A stretch of 64,000 nt of DNA from CAG-411 sp963643465 (GCA_963643465.1 CAVIJT010000001.1:1-64000), one strand, 5' to 3'; positions 24,388 through 32,939 are shown, numbered from the stretch's first letter. Notes: a model not told the origin generated them from the sequence alone. Numbers and translations: made by a program.

Positions 24388-25146
24388 CTAACTTTGTAAC
24401 GCATCCTCTCTCATTTTTTTTAAGATTTTTTTCTCCAGCCGACTGACTTGTACCTGACTGATTCCCAGCTTTTTTGCCACTTCACTTTGGGTATGCTCCT
24501 GAAAAAAGCGCATGATAATTAACCGTTCTTCCCTGTCACTCAATTTCTGCAATAATGTTTTAATTAGTAATTTATCAAGAAGCTCGTCCTTTTCCCAATC
24601 CTTTCCATTTCCAGCATCCATAGTTCCCACAAAACCTGGTTTTCCTGTAACTAATTCTACCATTGCTGCTGTTTTTCCATCGGCACTTTCATATTCCTGA
24701 TCAATGGATTCCACATGATGATTTGCTTCCATAGCAAATACAATTTCCTCTCTGGTCATAGAAAGTTCTTCCATTAACTCTTTTATAGTTGGACTTCTAC
24801 CCAGTTTTTCTTGCAAAGCCTCTTTCATTTTATAAATGCGCCATCCATTTTCCTTTAACGTCCGACTCACTTTAAGAATGCCATTATCTCGAAAAAATCG
24901 CTTTATTTCCCCAGTAATCATGGGTACTGCGTAAGTAGAAAAAGCAACTTCATAAGTAGCATCAAATCTGTCTACGGCTTTAATAAGTCCAATACATCCA
25001 ACCTGAAACAATTCTTCTGAATCGTATCCCCTATTGGCATACCGTTTTACAATACTCCAAACTAAACCTGTGTTTTTTTCAATAAATGCCTCTCTGGCTT
25101 TTTTATCCCCATTCTGTATTGCTTTCACATCGTCTAGTCCCTCCAT
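24388..25146 (-). CDS. sigF: Sporulation sigma factor SigF
   Basis: This 252-aa sigma-70 family factor is the first forespore-specific sigma. Region 2 holds LVWSIVKRYANRGYDSEELFQVGCIGLIKAVDRF (given here only as its ends, LVWSIV and KAVDRF); regions 3 and 4 end with QSEVAKKLGISQVQVSRLEKKIL. GGAGGAAGT precedes the ATG at 25146; the frame to 25176 would run back into spoIIAB. It follows spoIIAB by 8 bp in the canonical spoIIA operon. Confidence 0.97.
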   Translation of the reverse strand: MEGLDDVKAIQNGDKKAREAFIEKNTGLVWSIVKRYANRGYDSEELFQVGCIGLIKAVDRFDATYEVAFSTYAVPMITGEIKRFFRDNGILKVSRTLKENGWRIYKMKEALQEKLGRSPTIKELMEELSMTREEIVFAMEANHHVESIDQEYESADGKTAAMVELVTGKPGFVGTMDAGNGKDWEKDELLDKLLIKTLLQKLSDREERLIIMRFFQEHTQSEVAKKLGISQVQVSRLEKKILKKMREDALQS

Positions 25147-25154
25147 ACTTCCTC

Positions 25155-25577
25155 CTAACAGCCTATTTTCTTCCACATTTTTACAGTTGTTCCCTCTCCC
25201 TGTTTTGAAAAGACTTCCATTTTATCCATTAGTGTCTCCATAAATGTAAATCCCATTCCTGAGCGATTGGCATCTGGTTTTGTAGTAAACATAGGCTGTC
25301 TTGCCTTTTCCACATCTTCAATTCCTACTCCATGATCCATAATCACTATTTGAAGTTCCATTTCATCTATCATACACTCCATAAAAACACTATTCCCCTC
25401 TTTAGACTCATAACCATGCACAATGGCATTGGTCACCGCTTCAGACACCACCGTCTTAATATCATCAATTTCCTCCAAATTAGGGTTTAACTGCGTTGCA
25501 AAAGCTGCTGCTACTACTCTGGCAAATGCCTCATTTTCTGATTTACTGTCAAATTCTATACACATTTGATTTTTCAT
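25155..25577 (-). CDS. spoIIAB: Anti-sigma-F factor SpoIIAB
   Basis: This 140-aa GHKL-fold serine kinase holds SigF inactive and phosphorylates SpoIIAA. The N box is in SEAVTNAIVHGY (about 44-55), G1 in MDHGVGIED, G2 in SGMGFTFME. It stands between spoIIAA and sigF with short gaps. Confidence 0.97.
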   Translation of the reverse strand: MKNQMCIEFDSKSENEAFARVVAAAFATQLNPNLEEIDDIKTVVSEAVTNAIVHGYESKEGNSVFMECMIDEMELQIVIMDHGVGIEDVEKARQPMFTTKPDANRSGMGFTFMETLMDKMEVFSKQGEGTTVKMWKKIGC

Positions 25578-25627
25578 TTTTTGTCTCCTTTTTCTTTTTA
25601 TTTCCTATTTCTTAAATTCTGTGTTTA

Positions 25628-25942
25628 TCATATTTCTAATGGTCGTATAAATCGGTATACACCTGACATGCGAAAAATCCTATCCACTTTTTTTGACATG
25701 TTACACACCATAACCGTACCACCAAGCATAACTGCTCTTTTATAGGCATCCATCACCATTCCAATTCCTGAACTATCCATAAACCTTACGTTCTGAAAAT
25801 CAAATATTATATTTTTCGTCATTTTGCTACTGATATAAAATCCCACTTCCTTGGTGATAAAGGACACCTGATGGTGATCTATCTCCATTCCCAAATATAC
25901 AAATAAATCTCGATCTGCTGCCTCATAGGTTGTCTGTTCCAT
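25628..25942 (-). CDS. spoIIAA: Anti-anti-sigma factor SpoIIAA
   Basis: This 104-aa STAS-domain protein releases SigF by binding SpoIIAB when unphosphorylated. The phosphorylated Ser is in FMDSSGIG (Ser57/58, Ser58 by analogy with B. subtilis). AGGGAGAT is close to the ATG. A partial copy (C) of the repeated leader element ends 42 nt upstream. Confidence 0.96.
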   Translation of the reverse strand: MEQTTYEAADRDLFVYLGMEIDHHQVSFITKEVGFYISSKMTKNIIFDFQNVRFMDSSGIGMVMDAYKRAVMLGGTVMVCNMSKKVDRIFRMSGVYRFIRPLEI

Positions 25943-25984
25943 ATAATCTCCCTTCTAATTTCCCATATTTTTTATGTAACCAAT

Positions 25985-26020
25985 CATAAGAAACACACTT
26001 TGCAAGTTTCCCAGATTATA
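25985..26020 (-). repeat. Repeated leader element, copy C (hairpin half only)
   Basis: In the transcript direction: ATAATC, then TGGGAAAC pairing with GTTTCTTA through two G-U wobbles, then TGATTGG. It ends 42 nt before the spoIIAA start. The 5' half is missing; the terminator of the upstream TPR gene takes its place. Confidence 0.65.
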
Positions 26021-26060
26021 AAAGAGAGCAACTATCCACTGGATATTTGCTCTCTTTCGT
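26020..26060 (-). terminator. Terminator of the TPR protein gene
   Basis: AAAGAGAGCAA...TATCCA pairs with TGGATA...TTGCTCTCTTT in a long stem of 18 positions with one mismatch, followed on the minus strand by TTTTAT. Confidence 0.82.
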
Positions 26061-26084
26061 ATCTTAACATATTGCTTTTTCTAT

Positions 26085-27485
26085 TTATTGTTCTGTAAGG
26101 GCCTGCATTCTTCTGGTTGAATCTGCATAATATGTACTGGTGACATATCCATCTACAACCTTTTTATAATATTTTATAGCCTTTTTCTCATCACCGCTTG
26201 CCTCATAAGTCAGTCCAAGGTAATACATGGCCTGATCTTTGTCCTTGTCGTATTTTAATGCTAATTTCAAAGACTTCTCTGCTTCCGTATAATTACGACT
26301 TCGGTAATAATTGTATCCTTCAATACACTTTTTATCTGCCATGGCAGGGAATATATTTTCTGCAACTGTATTGTATAAGTTCTCTGCAACTGTGCTGTCA
26401 AACTTAGACACATCAATCTCAACCAGTTTTTCTGCAGCTTCTTCTTCCTCACCATCGATATATGAAATAACAGCCTTCAGGAAACGGTTATATGCTGCCT
26501 CGTCAAGGGCTTCTTCCTTCATGGTCTGTAATTCTTCCTCTAACGCAGTAATCTCATCTTTTTGCTTTTCTTTATCATTTTTCAATGTCTGAATCTCAGA
26601 TGATAAATCCGCCTGCACTTCAGCCATCTCTACAGCTTCTTTGTTATATTTACTAGCAATGGCACTCTCTCTTGTAGGAAGTACCAAAAATACTACTGCC
26701 AAAAGACCGATTACCACACCAATGAGCAAATAGAGAAATGCCCATTTATCAATCTTACCATCACGTAACTTTGGTGCTGGCGCAGAAAACTGTGGATCTT
26801 CTGATTTTTCCAACTCTCTTGCTTTTATAGCATTACGTTTTGCAATCTCACGATCCACTTTTATAGCACTTGGATTTAAGCCCAACTCAGCCAAGTAATG
26901 TAACGTTGTTGTATTGGTAATATCAATCTTTTGCACTTTACGAAGGCACTTTGCTGCCTTTTCGTTGTCCCCCTGCTGCATATACAAAAGGGCAAGTAAC
27001 TGCTGTGCCGCCACATATTTGGGTTGCGAAGACACTACTTTCTTTAACTGAAGCAATGCCACATCTATATTTCCTGATTTTGCCTGTTCTAGTGCGTAAT
27101 TATATTTTTTAATAACTGCATTGGCATTATTTAATTTAGAAGGATTGTTTTGAATCAAATTCATATAATGGTCTGCAATATTATCATTCTCCTGATAATT
27201 CTTACTTAAAATCCACTCTCCCAATGCACGGACAGTCTCTCCCATTTCATAATAAACCAATCCTAGTAAATTGCGGGCATCGGTGTTTTTCTTATTTAAC
27301 TGTAAACTATTCTTTAGTGATACAATCGCTCCTGATAAATCTCTTACTTTTGCTTTTTGCAAGGCGTCGTTATAATAGCGATTTGAAAGGCTAACCAATC
27401 GTCTATATGCTACCAAATTGGCATTACACCCATCACAATATTTGTCCTTGAAGGACAATTCTTTTCCACAATTTGGACACTTCAT
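26085..27485 (-). CDS. Zinc-ribbon and TPR membrane protein
   Basis: This 466-aa protein starts with a zinc ribbon (Cys3, 6, 17, 20), followed by TPR repeats (about 35-95 and 125-195), one membrane helix (248-270), a coiled coil (285-345) and a second TPR group (375-460). The single helix puts the N-terminal TPRs in the cytosol and the C-terminal ones outside. I do not know its function; such layouts scaffold complexes at the envelope. It stands immediately upstream of the spoIIA operon but has its own terminator. Element copy D ends 54 nt before the start. Confidence 0.85.
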   Translation of the reverse strand: MKCPNCGKELSFKDKYCDGCNANLVAYRRLVSLSNRYYNDALQKAKVRDLSGAIVSLKNSLQLNKKNTDARNLLGLVYYEMGETVRALGEWILSKNYQENDNIADHYMNLIQNNPSKLNNANAVIKKYNYALEQAKSGNIDVALLQLKKVVSSQPKYVAAQQLLALLYMQQGDNEKAAKCLRKVQKIDITNTTTLHYLAELGLNPSAIKVDREIAKRNAIKARELEKSEDPQFSAPAPKLRDGKIDKWAFLYLLIGVVIGLLAVVFLVLPTRESAIASKYNKEAVEMAEVQADLSSEIQTLKNDKEKQKDEITALEEELQTMKEEALDEAAYNRFLKAVISYIDGEEEEAAEKLVEIDVSKFDSTVAENLYNTVAENIFPAMADKKCIEGYNYYRSRNYTEAEKSLKLALKYDKDKDQAMYYLGLTYEASGDEKKAIKYYKKVVDGYVTSTYYADSTRRMQALTEQ

Positions 27486-27539
27486 ACTCTATCTTCCCAT
27501 CTATCAAAAAGGCACTACAGCCCTACTATTTTCATAAAT

Positions 27540-27604
27540 CACGAGAAACACACTTTGTAAGTTTCTCAGATGCTTGCGATGCTTGTCAAATATTCATGCA
27601 AGCA
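27540..27604 (-). repeat. Repeated leader element, copy D (5' part diverged)
   Basis: The hairpin TGAGAAAC / GTTTCTCG (one U-G closing wobble) and the CTTGTCAAATATTCATG block match copy E closely; the AGGAAAAGCCAGTGC block is lost. GATGCTTGC-GATGCTTG and GCAAGCAT add a local hairpin in the variable middle. Confidence 0.65.
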
Positions 27605-27634
27605 TGATTGTACTTATCGGGCTTTTGCAACAAG

Positions 27635-27683
27635 AACCGATAGCAAATTTAGATACACTTCTCCCTGTGATTTGCTATCGGTT
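27635..27683. repeat. 14-bp inverted repeat after the 44-aa ORF
   Basis: AACCGATAGCAAAT (27635-27648) is the perfect complement of ATTTGCTATCGGTT (27670-27683), with a 21-nt loop. It begins at the stop codon of the 44-aa ORF. The T run after it is broken, so it is either a weak terminator or an RNA-stabilising hairpin. Confidence 0.65.
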
Positions 27684-27816
27684 ACTTCTGCATATTCATC
27701 AACTGACTAATCAGCTCTGTAACATCTATGGTATTCTCCTGTTCCACAGCTTCTTCTACCTGTTCCACTTCAAGACTTGGTTTAAATCTTTTTAATTCTT
27801 CCTCAAAATTCAGCAT
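27682..27816 (-). CDS. Small acidic protein (44 aa)
   Basis: The open frame starts MLNFEEELKRFKPSLEVEQV and ends SQLMNMQK, with GGAGGGCG 4-5 nt before the ATG and a candidate promoter at 27863-27892. It is Glu-rich, helical and soluble. I do not recognise it. It lies between the DUF342 protein and TPR protein genes, all on the minus strand, and is followed directly by a 14-bp hairpin. Confidence 0.68.
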   Translation of the reverse strand: MLNFEEELKRFKPSLEVEQVEEAVEQENTIDVTELISQLMNMQK

Positions 27817-27862
27817 AACGCCCTCCAACGATACAGATTTTTGTCCGAAAGACACTATCTCA

Positions 27863-27892
27863 ATGATAATGTTTTTGCTACAGAAATGTCAA
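27863..27892 (-). promoter_or_regulatory. Candidate promoter of the 44-aa ORF
   Basis: Minus strand TTGACA (27892-27887), 18-bp spacer, TATCAT (27868-27863). Confidence 0.6.
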
Positions 27893-27924
27893 TAGTTTTC
27901 TAATAATTTTTATCTCCAAATGTA

Positions 27925-27962
27925 AAAACAGTTATGGCAAGCAACCTTACCATAACTGTTTT
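27925..27962 (-). terminator. Terminator of the DUF342 gene
   Basis: AAAACAGTTATGG (27925-27937) pairs perfectly with CCATAACTGTTTT (27950-27962), 12-nt loop, followed on the minus strand by TTTTTA. Confidence 0.87.
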
Positions 27963-27983
27963 CATATATACCCCTTTATAAAA

Positions 27984-29375
27984 TTATAGATTTGCTATAA
28001 ATTCAATATCCACACCATTCTTCTGATAGAAAATATTATAATTCTCTGTCTTAATTTGCTCAGTAACTCCATTAATGGTAAGCACCACTCCCGGATAAAT
28101 GGACTTAAGTACAAAAATTCTTGGATTAGTAACCTTTGCCATAACGGCTGCTATGTCTTCTTTCTCATGCTGAAGTTCTGTCATAGCCGCTTCTCTTGCA
28201 ATTTTAGAACGCATAATATTAATTTTCATATTCTTCATATCTGCATTATCTGGTGCCGTAGCAAGCACTTTTGCAACTTTTTCTCCAGCAGTCTTTAGTT
28301 TCTGCAATTCCTGCTGTATCTCTTTTAATTTGTTCTCTACACGTTCCATTTTTGCATACAAATCATTGCTGGTTCCCACTTCCAACACGGTCTTTACTTC
28401 GTTCATGTTTCCAATGATGGTTGCCTCTATCTCTCGATACGCTTCTACTCTTCCACCTACAATAATTCCATACTTACCTGCCACATTCACAGTTTCTTCC
28501 GACTTCACATTACAGTGCATAATTGCATTGGCAGATATAGTTCCTTTTGCCTCGATAGTTACCTGTTCAAAAAACTTTCCAGAAACGTTTCTTCCTGCAT
28601 GAATACTTCCTTTTCCATTTCCTTGCATTCCGTTCTTCAACACAACATTCTTACCTGCAATCAAAGTAGCTGCCTCCACACAACCATCTACTTCTATATT
28701 TCCGTTGGCACAAATCTCTGTACCACTTAACACATTGCCCTTAATAATAACATCTCCAGCAAAACTAACTCCACCAGTAGAAATAGAAACATCATTCTGA
28801 ATGACTAATACATTACTAACTTCTAACACATTTCCCCGAATGGTTGCCTTTCCAGTAAGCGCTGCAGTATATACTGTCTTATCTTCGGAAAGTTTAAATC
28901 CTTTTCCTTTTAAGACCATTAAATCTTTTCCACGCTTTCCCATAATCTCATTGCCTAATACACTCATACCACTGGTTGGCGCAACAGCTGGATGATAATG
29001 TACCAATTCCGTTCCTTCTTCCACTACTGGAACTTGTCCCATACTCTTATAATCTACGGAACCATCTTCCAGAATTTTAGGCTTTACATCCACATCTGTA
29101 TCAAATAAATATTCATAATAACCATCGGTTCCATCCTCTGGTTCATCTCCCCTTGCAACAACTACGTCCGTATAAAAATGTTTTGTCTTCACAATATCTT
29201 TCAGTGCCTCTTCATCAATTCCATACACTACATTGGCAGCCTCCAACGCATTTACCAAGTCTTCATATTGGTACTGTTCCTCTTCAACTGGAGATACATT
29301 GATTGTCGCTGACATTCCGTTTTTTTCAACTCGCACTCTAATTGGATGTTTTTCCTGATTCTTTTCCTCTGTCAT
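27984..29375 (-). CDS. DUF342 (FapA-like) polymer-forming protein
   Basis: This 463-aa protein matches the DUF342/FapA family: an N-terminal domain (1-150), a right-handed beta-helix with repeated G/N/V-x-I steps (about 150-330), a coiled coil (340-420) and a C-terminal beta segment. Family members are cytosolic and of uncertain function; some work near flagella or bactofilins. The start at 29375 follows AGGGGGG; the longer frame to 29432 starts with TTG inside the leader. Leader element copy E is in its 5' untranslated region. Confidence 0.86.
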   Translation of the reverse strand: MTEEKNQEKHPIRVRVEKNGMSATINVSPVEEEQYQYEDLVNALEAANVVYGIDEEALKDIVKTKHFYTDVVVARGDEPEDGTDGYYEYLFDTDVDVKPKILEDGSVDYKSMGQVPVVEEGTELVHYHPAVAPTSGMSVLGNEIMGKRGKDLMVLKGKGFKLSEDKTVYTAALTGKATIRGNVLEVSNVLVIQNDVSISTGGVSFAGDVIIKGNVLSGTEICANGNIEVDGCVEAATLIAGKNVVLKNGMQGNGKGSIHAGRNVSGKFFEQVTIEAKGTISANAIMHCNVKSEETVNVAGKYGIIVGGRVEAYREIEATIIGNMNEVKTVLEVGTSNDLYAKMERVENKLKEIQQELQKLKTAGEKVAKVLATAPDNADMKNMKINIMRSKIAREAAMTELQHEKEDIAAVMAKVTNPRIFVLKSIYPGVVLTINGVTEQIKTENYNIFYQKNGVDIEFIANL

Positions 29376-29433
29376 GGCAATCCCCCCTATTCGTTTTGCC
29401 TGTTCTTTTCTACCTAGTATCGGTTTCTCCAAT

Positions 29434-29523
29434 CATGAGAAACACACTTTACCAGTTTCTCAGATTATTACTATACTTGTCAAATTTCATGTAAGCACTG
29501 GCTTTTCCTGACTACTGCGTAAA
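29434..29523 (-). repeat. Repeated leader element, copy E (best full-length copy)
   Basis: In the transcript direction: TTTACGCAGTAGTCAGGAAAA, then GCCAGTGCTTACATGAA, a variable middle, ATAATC, and the perfect stem TGAGAAAC / GTTTCTCA, then TGATT. It starts about 64 nt after the predicted transcript start and ends 58 nt before the ATG at 29375. Confidence 0.78.
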
Positions 29524-29593
29524 TTGCACTTCTTTTAGAAACGCATATATGTCTCCCCAAATACAATAACAAATCCGTGCTAATATTATATTT

Positions 29594-29622
29594 ATTATAG
29601 CATCTTTTTATATTATGCGCAA
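29594..29622 (-). promoter_or_regulatory. Promoter of the DUF342 gene
   Basis: Minus strand TTGCGC (29622-29617), 17-bp spacer, TATAAT (29599-29594), giving a leader of about 210 nt that includes element copy E. The rest of the 29376-29806 gap is AT-rich and shows only the valS terminator. Confidence 0.78.
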
Positions 29623-29755
29623 CTTTTTTGATTTTTAGCTTCTTTTTTTGTACACTTTTACTCTTTCGTATCCATTTTATTCCAGAGCAGATGAATTTTT
29701 AACCAATTTCACACAAATTCAATTGTAACTAGAGGGATTTTTTACTTTATAGGAC

Positions 29756-29797
29756 AAAAAAACTCCTTTCGCATGTATTCATACGAAAGGAGTTTTC
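29756..29797 (-). terminator. Terminator of valS
   Basis: AACTCCTTTCG (29761-29771) pairs with CGAAAGGAGTT (29784-29794), the loop itself pairs ATG/CAT, and seven T follow on the minus strand. Confidence 0.9.
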
Positions 29798-29806
29798 ATT
29801 TATTAC

Positions 29807-32476
29807 TTATTTTGCAAGCTGAGCCAAACGCTCTTTTACTTGATTCATCATATCTGTGTATTTTTCCAGTTTTGCCTTTTCCTCGTCAATCTTTGCCTGT
29901 GGAGCTTTGCTGATGAACTTTTCATTGTTAAGCATTCCGTTTACACGCTTTAACTCGCCCTCCAGCTTTTTCTCTTCTTTCTGCAAACGCTCAATTTCTT
30001 TTTCAATATCTACCAATTCTGCAAATGGCATGTAAATGGTAGCTCCATGAATCACAGTAGAAACTGCATCGTCTGCAATGCCATTTTTATCGCTCTGAAT
30101 AGAAACTTCACTGGCATATCCAAGGGTTGCAAAGAATACTTTGCTTGTCTCAAAGATTTGACAAATCTTTGCATCCTCTGAAACTACATAAACCATTGCT
30201 TTCTTGCTTGGTGGTACGTTCATCTCTGCACGAACATTACGAATTCCCTTTACTGCTGCCTTAATGGTTTCTACTGCATTTTCATCTGCGGCAAAATCCC
30301 AATCTTTCTTAAATTCCGGCCATGCAGTAATCATAATAGAAGCCTGCTCACACTCACCAAGAGCTTCCTGCAAGGTACAGAAAATTTCCTCTGTAATAAA
30401 TGGCATATATGGATGTAACAATTTCAAAGACTGAATAAGGACAGTCTTTAATGTCCAAAGTGCTGCTGCCTTGGTTGTATCATCATCATTGTAAAGTCTT
30501 GGTTTTACCATCTCAATATACCAGTCACAGAATTCTTCCCAAATAAAGTCATAAATCTTCTGTACTGCAATACCAAGCTCATAACTTTCCATGTTTTCTG
30601 TTACATCTTTTGCAAGTGTATTCACCTTTGATAAAATCCATTTGTCTGCCTGTGTAAGATCACTCAACTGCACACCAGACAAATCTCCTGCCTTTTCCAA
30701 GTTCATCATAATGAAACGAGAGGCATTCCATACTTTATTTGCAAAGTTTCTACTTGCCTCTACACGTTCCATATAGAAACGCATATCATTTCCAGGTGCA
30801 TTTCCAGTAATCAAAGTAAGACGAAGAGCATCCGCACCATACTGTGCAATAATCTCCAATGGATCAATTCCATTTCCAAGAGATTTACTCATCTTACGTC
30901 CCTGAGAATCACGAACCAGACCATGAATCAATACTGTGTCAAATGGCACTTTCCCCATCTGTTCAATTCCTGAAAATACCATACGAATAACCCAGAAGAA
31001 AATAATATCGTAACCAGTTACTAATACATTGGTTGGATAGAAGTAATCTAATTCTTCTGTGTTTTCTGGCCATCCCAAAGTAGAAAATGGCCACAATGCA
31101 GAACTAAACCAAGTATCTAAAGTATCTGGATCCTGTGTCATATGGTTATGTCCACACTTTGGACATGTGCTTGGCTTATTATCACTTCTTGCAACTACAA
31201 TTTCTCCACAAGCATCACAGTAGTATGCTGGAATTCTATGTCCCCACCATAACTGTCGGGAAATACACCAATCTCTGATTCCTTCTAACCAATGGAGATA
31301 TGTCTTGTCAAAATGTTCTGGTACAAAACGAAGTTCATTTTTCTTTAAAGCCTCTACAGCAGGTTTTGCAAGTTCTTCCATTTTTACAAACCACTGCTGT
31401 TTAATCATTGGCTCAACAGTTGCTTTACATCTATCGTGAGTACCAACATTATGTGTATGGTCTTCTACCTCTACCAATAATCCCATACTGTCTAATTCCG
31501 CTACAATCTGCTTTCTTGCCTCATAACGATCCAATCCTGCATATTTTCCACCTTTTTCGTTGATGGTAGCATCATCGTTCATCACATTGATTTCTTCTAA
31601 GTTATGACGCTTTCCAACTTCAAAATCGTTAGGGTCATGGGCTGGTGTAATCTTAACTACACCAGTACCAAATTCACGGTCTACATAAGCATCCGCAACA
31701 ACTGGAATTTTCTTATTTACGATTGGAAGCAATACGTTCTTTCCAATGATATCCTGATATCTTTCATCATCTGGATGTACCGCTACAGCTGTATCTCCAA
31801 GCATTGTTTCTGGACGTGTAGTAGCAATCTCTACAAAACGACCTTCTTCTCCTACGATTGGATATTTAATATGCCAGAAATGACCTGCCTGCTCTACATG
31901 CTCTACTTCTGCATCTGAGATAGATGTTTTACATACTGGACACCAGTTGATAATACGAGAACCTTTATAAATAAGTCCTTTTTCATGGAGTTTACAGAAC
32001 ACTTCCTCCACTGCCTTAGAACATCCCTCGTCCATAGTAAAACGCTCTCTGTCCCAATCACAAGAAGAACCGATTTTCTTTAACTGACTGGTAATGGTTC
32101 CACCATATTCTTTTTTCCATTCCCAAGCATGTTTCAAAAATTCTTCTCTTCCAAGATCTTCTTTGTTGATTCCCTTTTCTTTTAAGGAATTAATTACTTT
32201 AACCTCAGTTGCAATACTTGCATGGTCTGTTCCCGGAACCCAAAGTGCATTATATCCCTGCATACGTTTAAAACGAATCAAAATATCCTGCATTGTGTTA
32301 TCAAGGGCATGTCCCATATGCAGCTTTCCAGTAATATTTGGTGGTGGCATTACAATAGTAAAAGGTTTCTTACTACGATCCACCTCTGCATGAAAATATT
32401 TCTTCTCCATCCACTTATCGTATAATCTCTCTTCGATATCCTGAGGATTATATGTCTTTTCTAATTCTTTTGCCAT
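29807..32476 (-). CDS. valS: Valyl-tRNA synthetase
   Basis: This 889-aa class I synthetase charges tRNA-Val and edits Thr. The ATP motifs are KLHMGHALD (HIGH type) and KMSKSLGNG; the editing domain (TTRPETMLGDTAVAVHP), a zinc-binding CDACGE...CPKCG insertion, and a C-terminal coiled-coil arm (after about 820) are all present. The ATG at 32476 has AAGGATG 8-9 nt upstream; earlier in-frame ATGs lie too close to it, and the open frame upstream runs through the T-box terminator. Expression is controlled by a T-box riboswitch. Confidence 0.98.
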   Translation of the reverse strand: MAKELEKTYNPQDIEERLYDKWMEKKYFHAEVDRSKKPFTIVMPPPNITGKLHMGHALDNTMQDILIRFKRMQGYNALWVPGTDHASIATEVKVINSLKEKGINKEDLGREEFLKHAWEWKKEYGGTITSQLKKIGSSCDWDRERFTMDEGCSKAVEEVFCKLHEKGLIYKGSRIINWCPVCKTSISDAEVEHVEQAGHFWHIKYPIVGEEGRFVEIATTRPETMLGDTAVAVHPDDERYQDIIGKNVLLPIVNKKIPVVADAYVDREFGTGVVKITPAHDPNDFEVGKRHNLEEINVMNDDATINEKGGKYAGLDRYEARKQIVAELDSMGLLVEVEDHTHNVGTHDRCKATVEPMIKQQWFVKMEELAKPAVEALKKNELRFVPEHFDKTYLHWLEGIRDWCISRQLWWGHRIPAYYCDACGEIVVARSDNKPSTCPKCGHNHMTQDPDTLDTWFSSALWPFSTLGWPENTEELDYFYPTNVLVTGYDIIFFWVIRMVFSGIEQMGKVPFDTVLIHGLVRDSQGRKMSKSLGNGIDPLEIIAQYGADALRLTLITGNAPGNDMRFYMERVEASRNFANKVWNASRFIMMNLEKAGDLSGVQLSDLTQADKWILSKVNTLAKDVTENMESYELGIAVQKIYDFIWEEFCDWYIEMVKPRLYNDDDTTKAAALWTLKTVLIQSLKLLHPYMPFITEEIFCTLQEALGECEQASIMITAWPEFKKDWDFAADENAVETIKAAVKGIRNVRAEMNVPPSKKAMVYVVSEDAKICQIFETSKVFFATLGYASEVSIQSDKNGIADDAVSTVIHGATIYMPFAELVDIEKEIERLQKEEKKLEGELKRVNGMLNNEKFISKAPQAKIDEEKAKLEKYTDMMNQVKERLAQLAK

Positions 32477-32500
32477 ATTCATCATCCTTTTTTCAAATTT

Positions 32501-32767
32501 AAAAAGGCTCCTCATCCAAAAAGGACGAAGAGCCGCGTTACCACCTTTATTTGACAGAAAATGTCTCATTCAAGTACACATTTCTGTCCTCTCAAAGCCT
32601 TTAACGGAGCTACCCGTCATCTGCTACTTACTTTCACAAATGCTGTTCCAGAGCTACCTTCCATAAGCACTTCAATAGAATCTCTCGCAGCAGGCAAAAC
32701 CTGAGACTCCTCTCTGAAAAGGTTACTTATGTACTCCTCTCCTTCGCTACATTTACACATACTCATA
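32501..32767 (-). promoter_or_regulatory. T-box riboswitch of valS (specifier GUA)
   Basis: The leader shows the conserved T-box GGTGGTAACGCGG (complement at 32533-32545), Stem I features (AGAGAGGAGT and GCTGCGAGAG), and a terminator stem (32506-32517 with 32523-32534) followed by T5. In the segment GGTAGCTCTGGAAC the codon GTA (complement of 32655-32657) occupies the specifier position before the conserved purine and CTCTGGAAC, matching Val. Uncharged tRNA-Val is expected to promote read-through. Confidence 0.93.
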
Positions 32768-32796
32768 ACTATAAATGCTTTTTTGAGTTTTGTCAA
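32768..32796 (-). promoter_or_regulatory. Promoter of the valS T-box leader
   Basis: Minus strand TTGACA (32796-32791), 17-bp spacer, TATAGT (32773-32768). Confidence 0.88.
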
Positions 32797-32882
32797 CTAA
32801 TAAATTGCAGTCCACTTACAACATGTATTTGCTTTGAAAACACTTTCATAGTACAATAATCGTAACAAACAGAATTAGAAAC

Positions 32883-32900
32883 GTGCGCCGCAAGGCGCAC
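32883..32900. repeat. GC-rich hairpin between the cyclase and valS
   Basis: GTGCGCC-GCAA-GGCGCAC (32883-32900) is a perfect 7-bp stem with a GNRA-type tetraloop in AT-rich sequence. It stands just after the terminator of the cyclase gene and has no T run of its own. The rest of 32797-32882 shows nothing further. Confidence 0.6.
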
Positions 32901-32908
32901 ACAAAATT

Positions 32909-32939
32909 AAGAAAGGAATGGATTACCCATTCCTTTCTT
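32909..32939 (-). terminator. Terminator overlapping the diguanylate cyclase stop codon
   Basis: AAGAAAGGAATGG (32909-32921) pairs with CCATTCCTTTCTT (32927-32939); the stop codon sits in the loop, so the last five codons are part of the stem. AATTTTG follows. Confidence 0.75.

Noticed and set aside
5149..29523. CRISPR array or transposon ends as the explanation for the repeats
   Set aside because: Copies are dispersed over 24 kb, differ in the middle, have no spacer periodicity, and no transposase or target-site duplication is seen.
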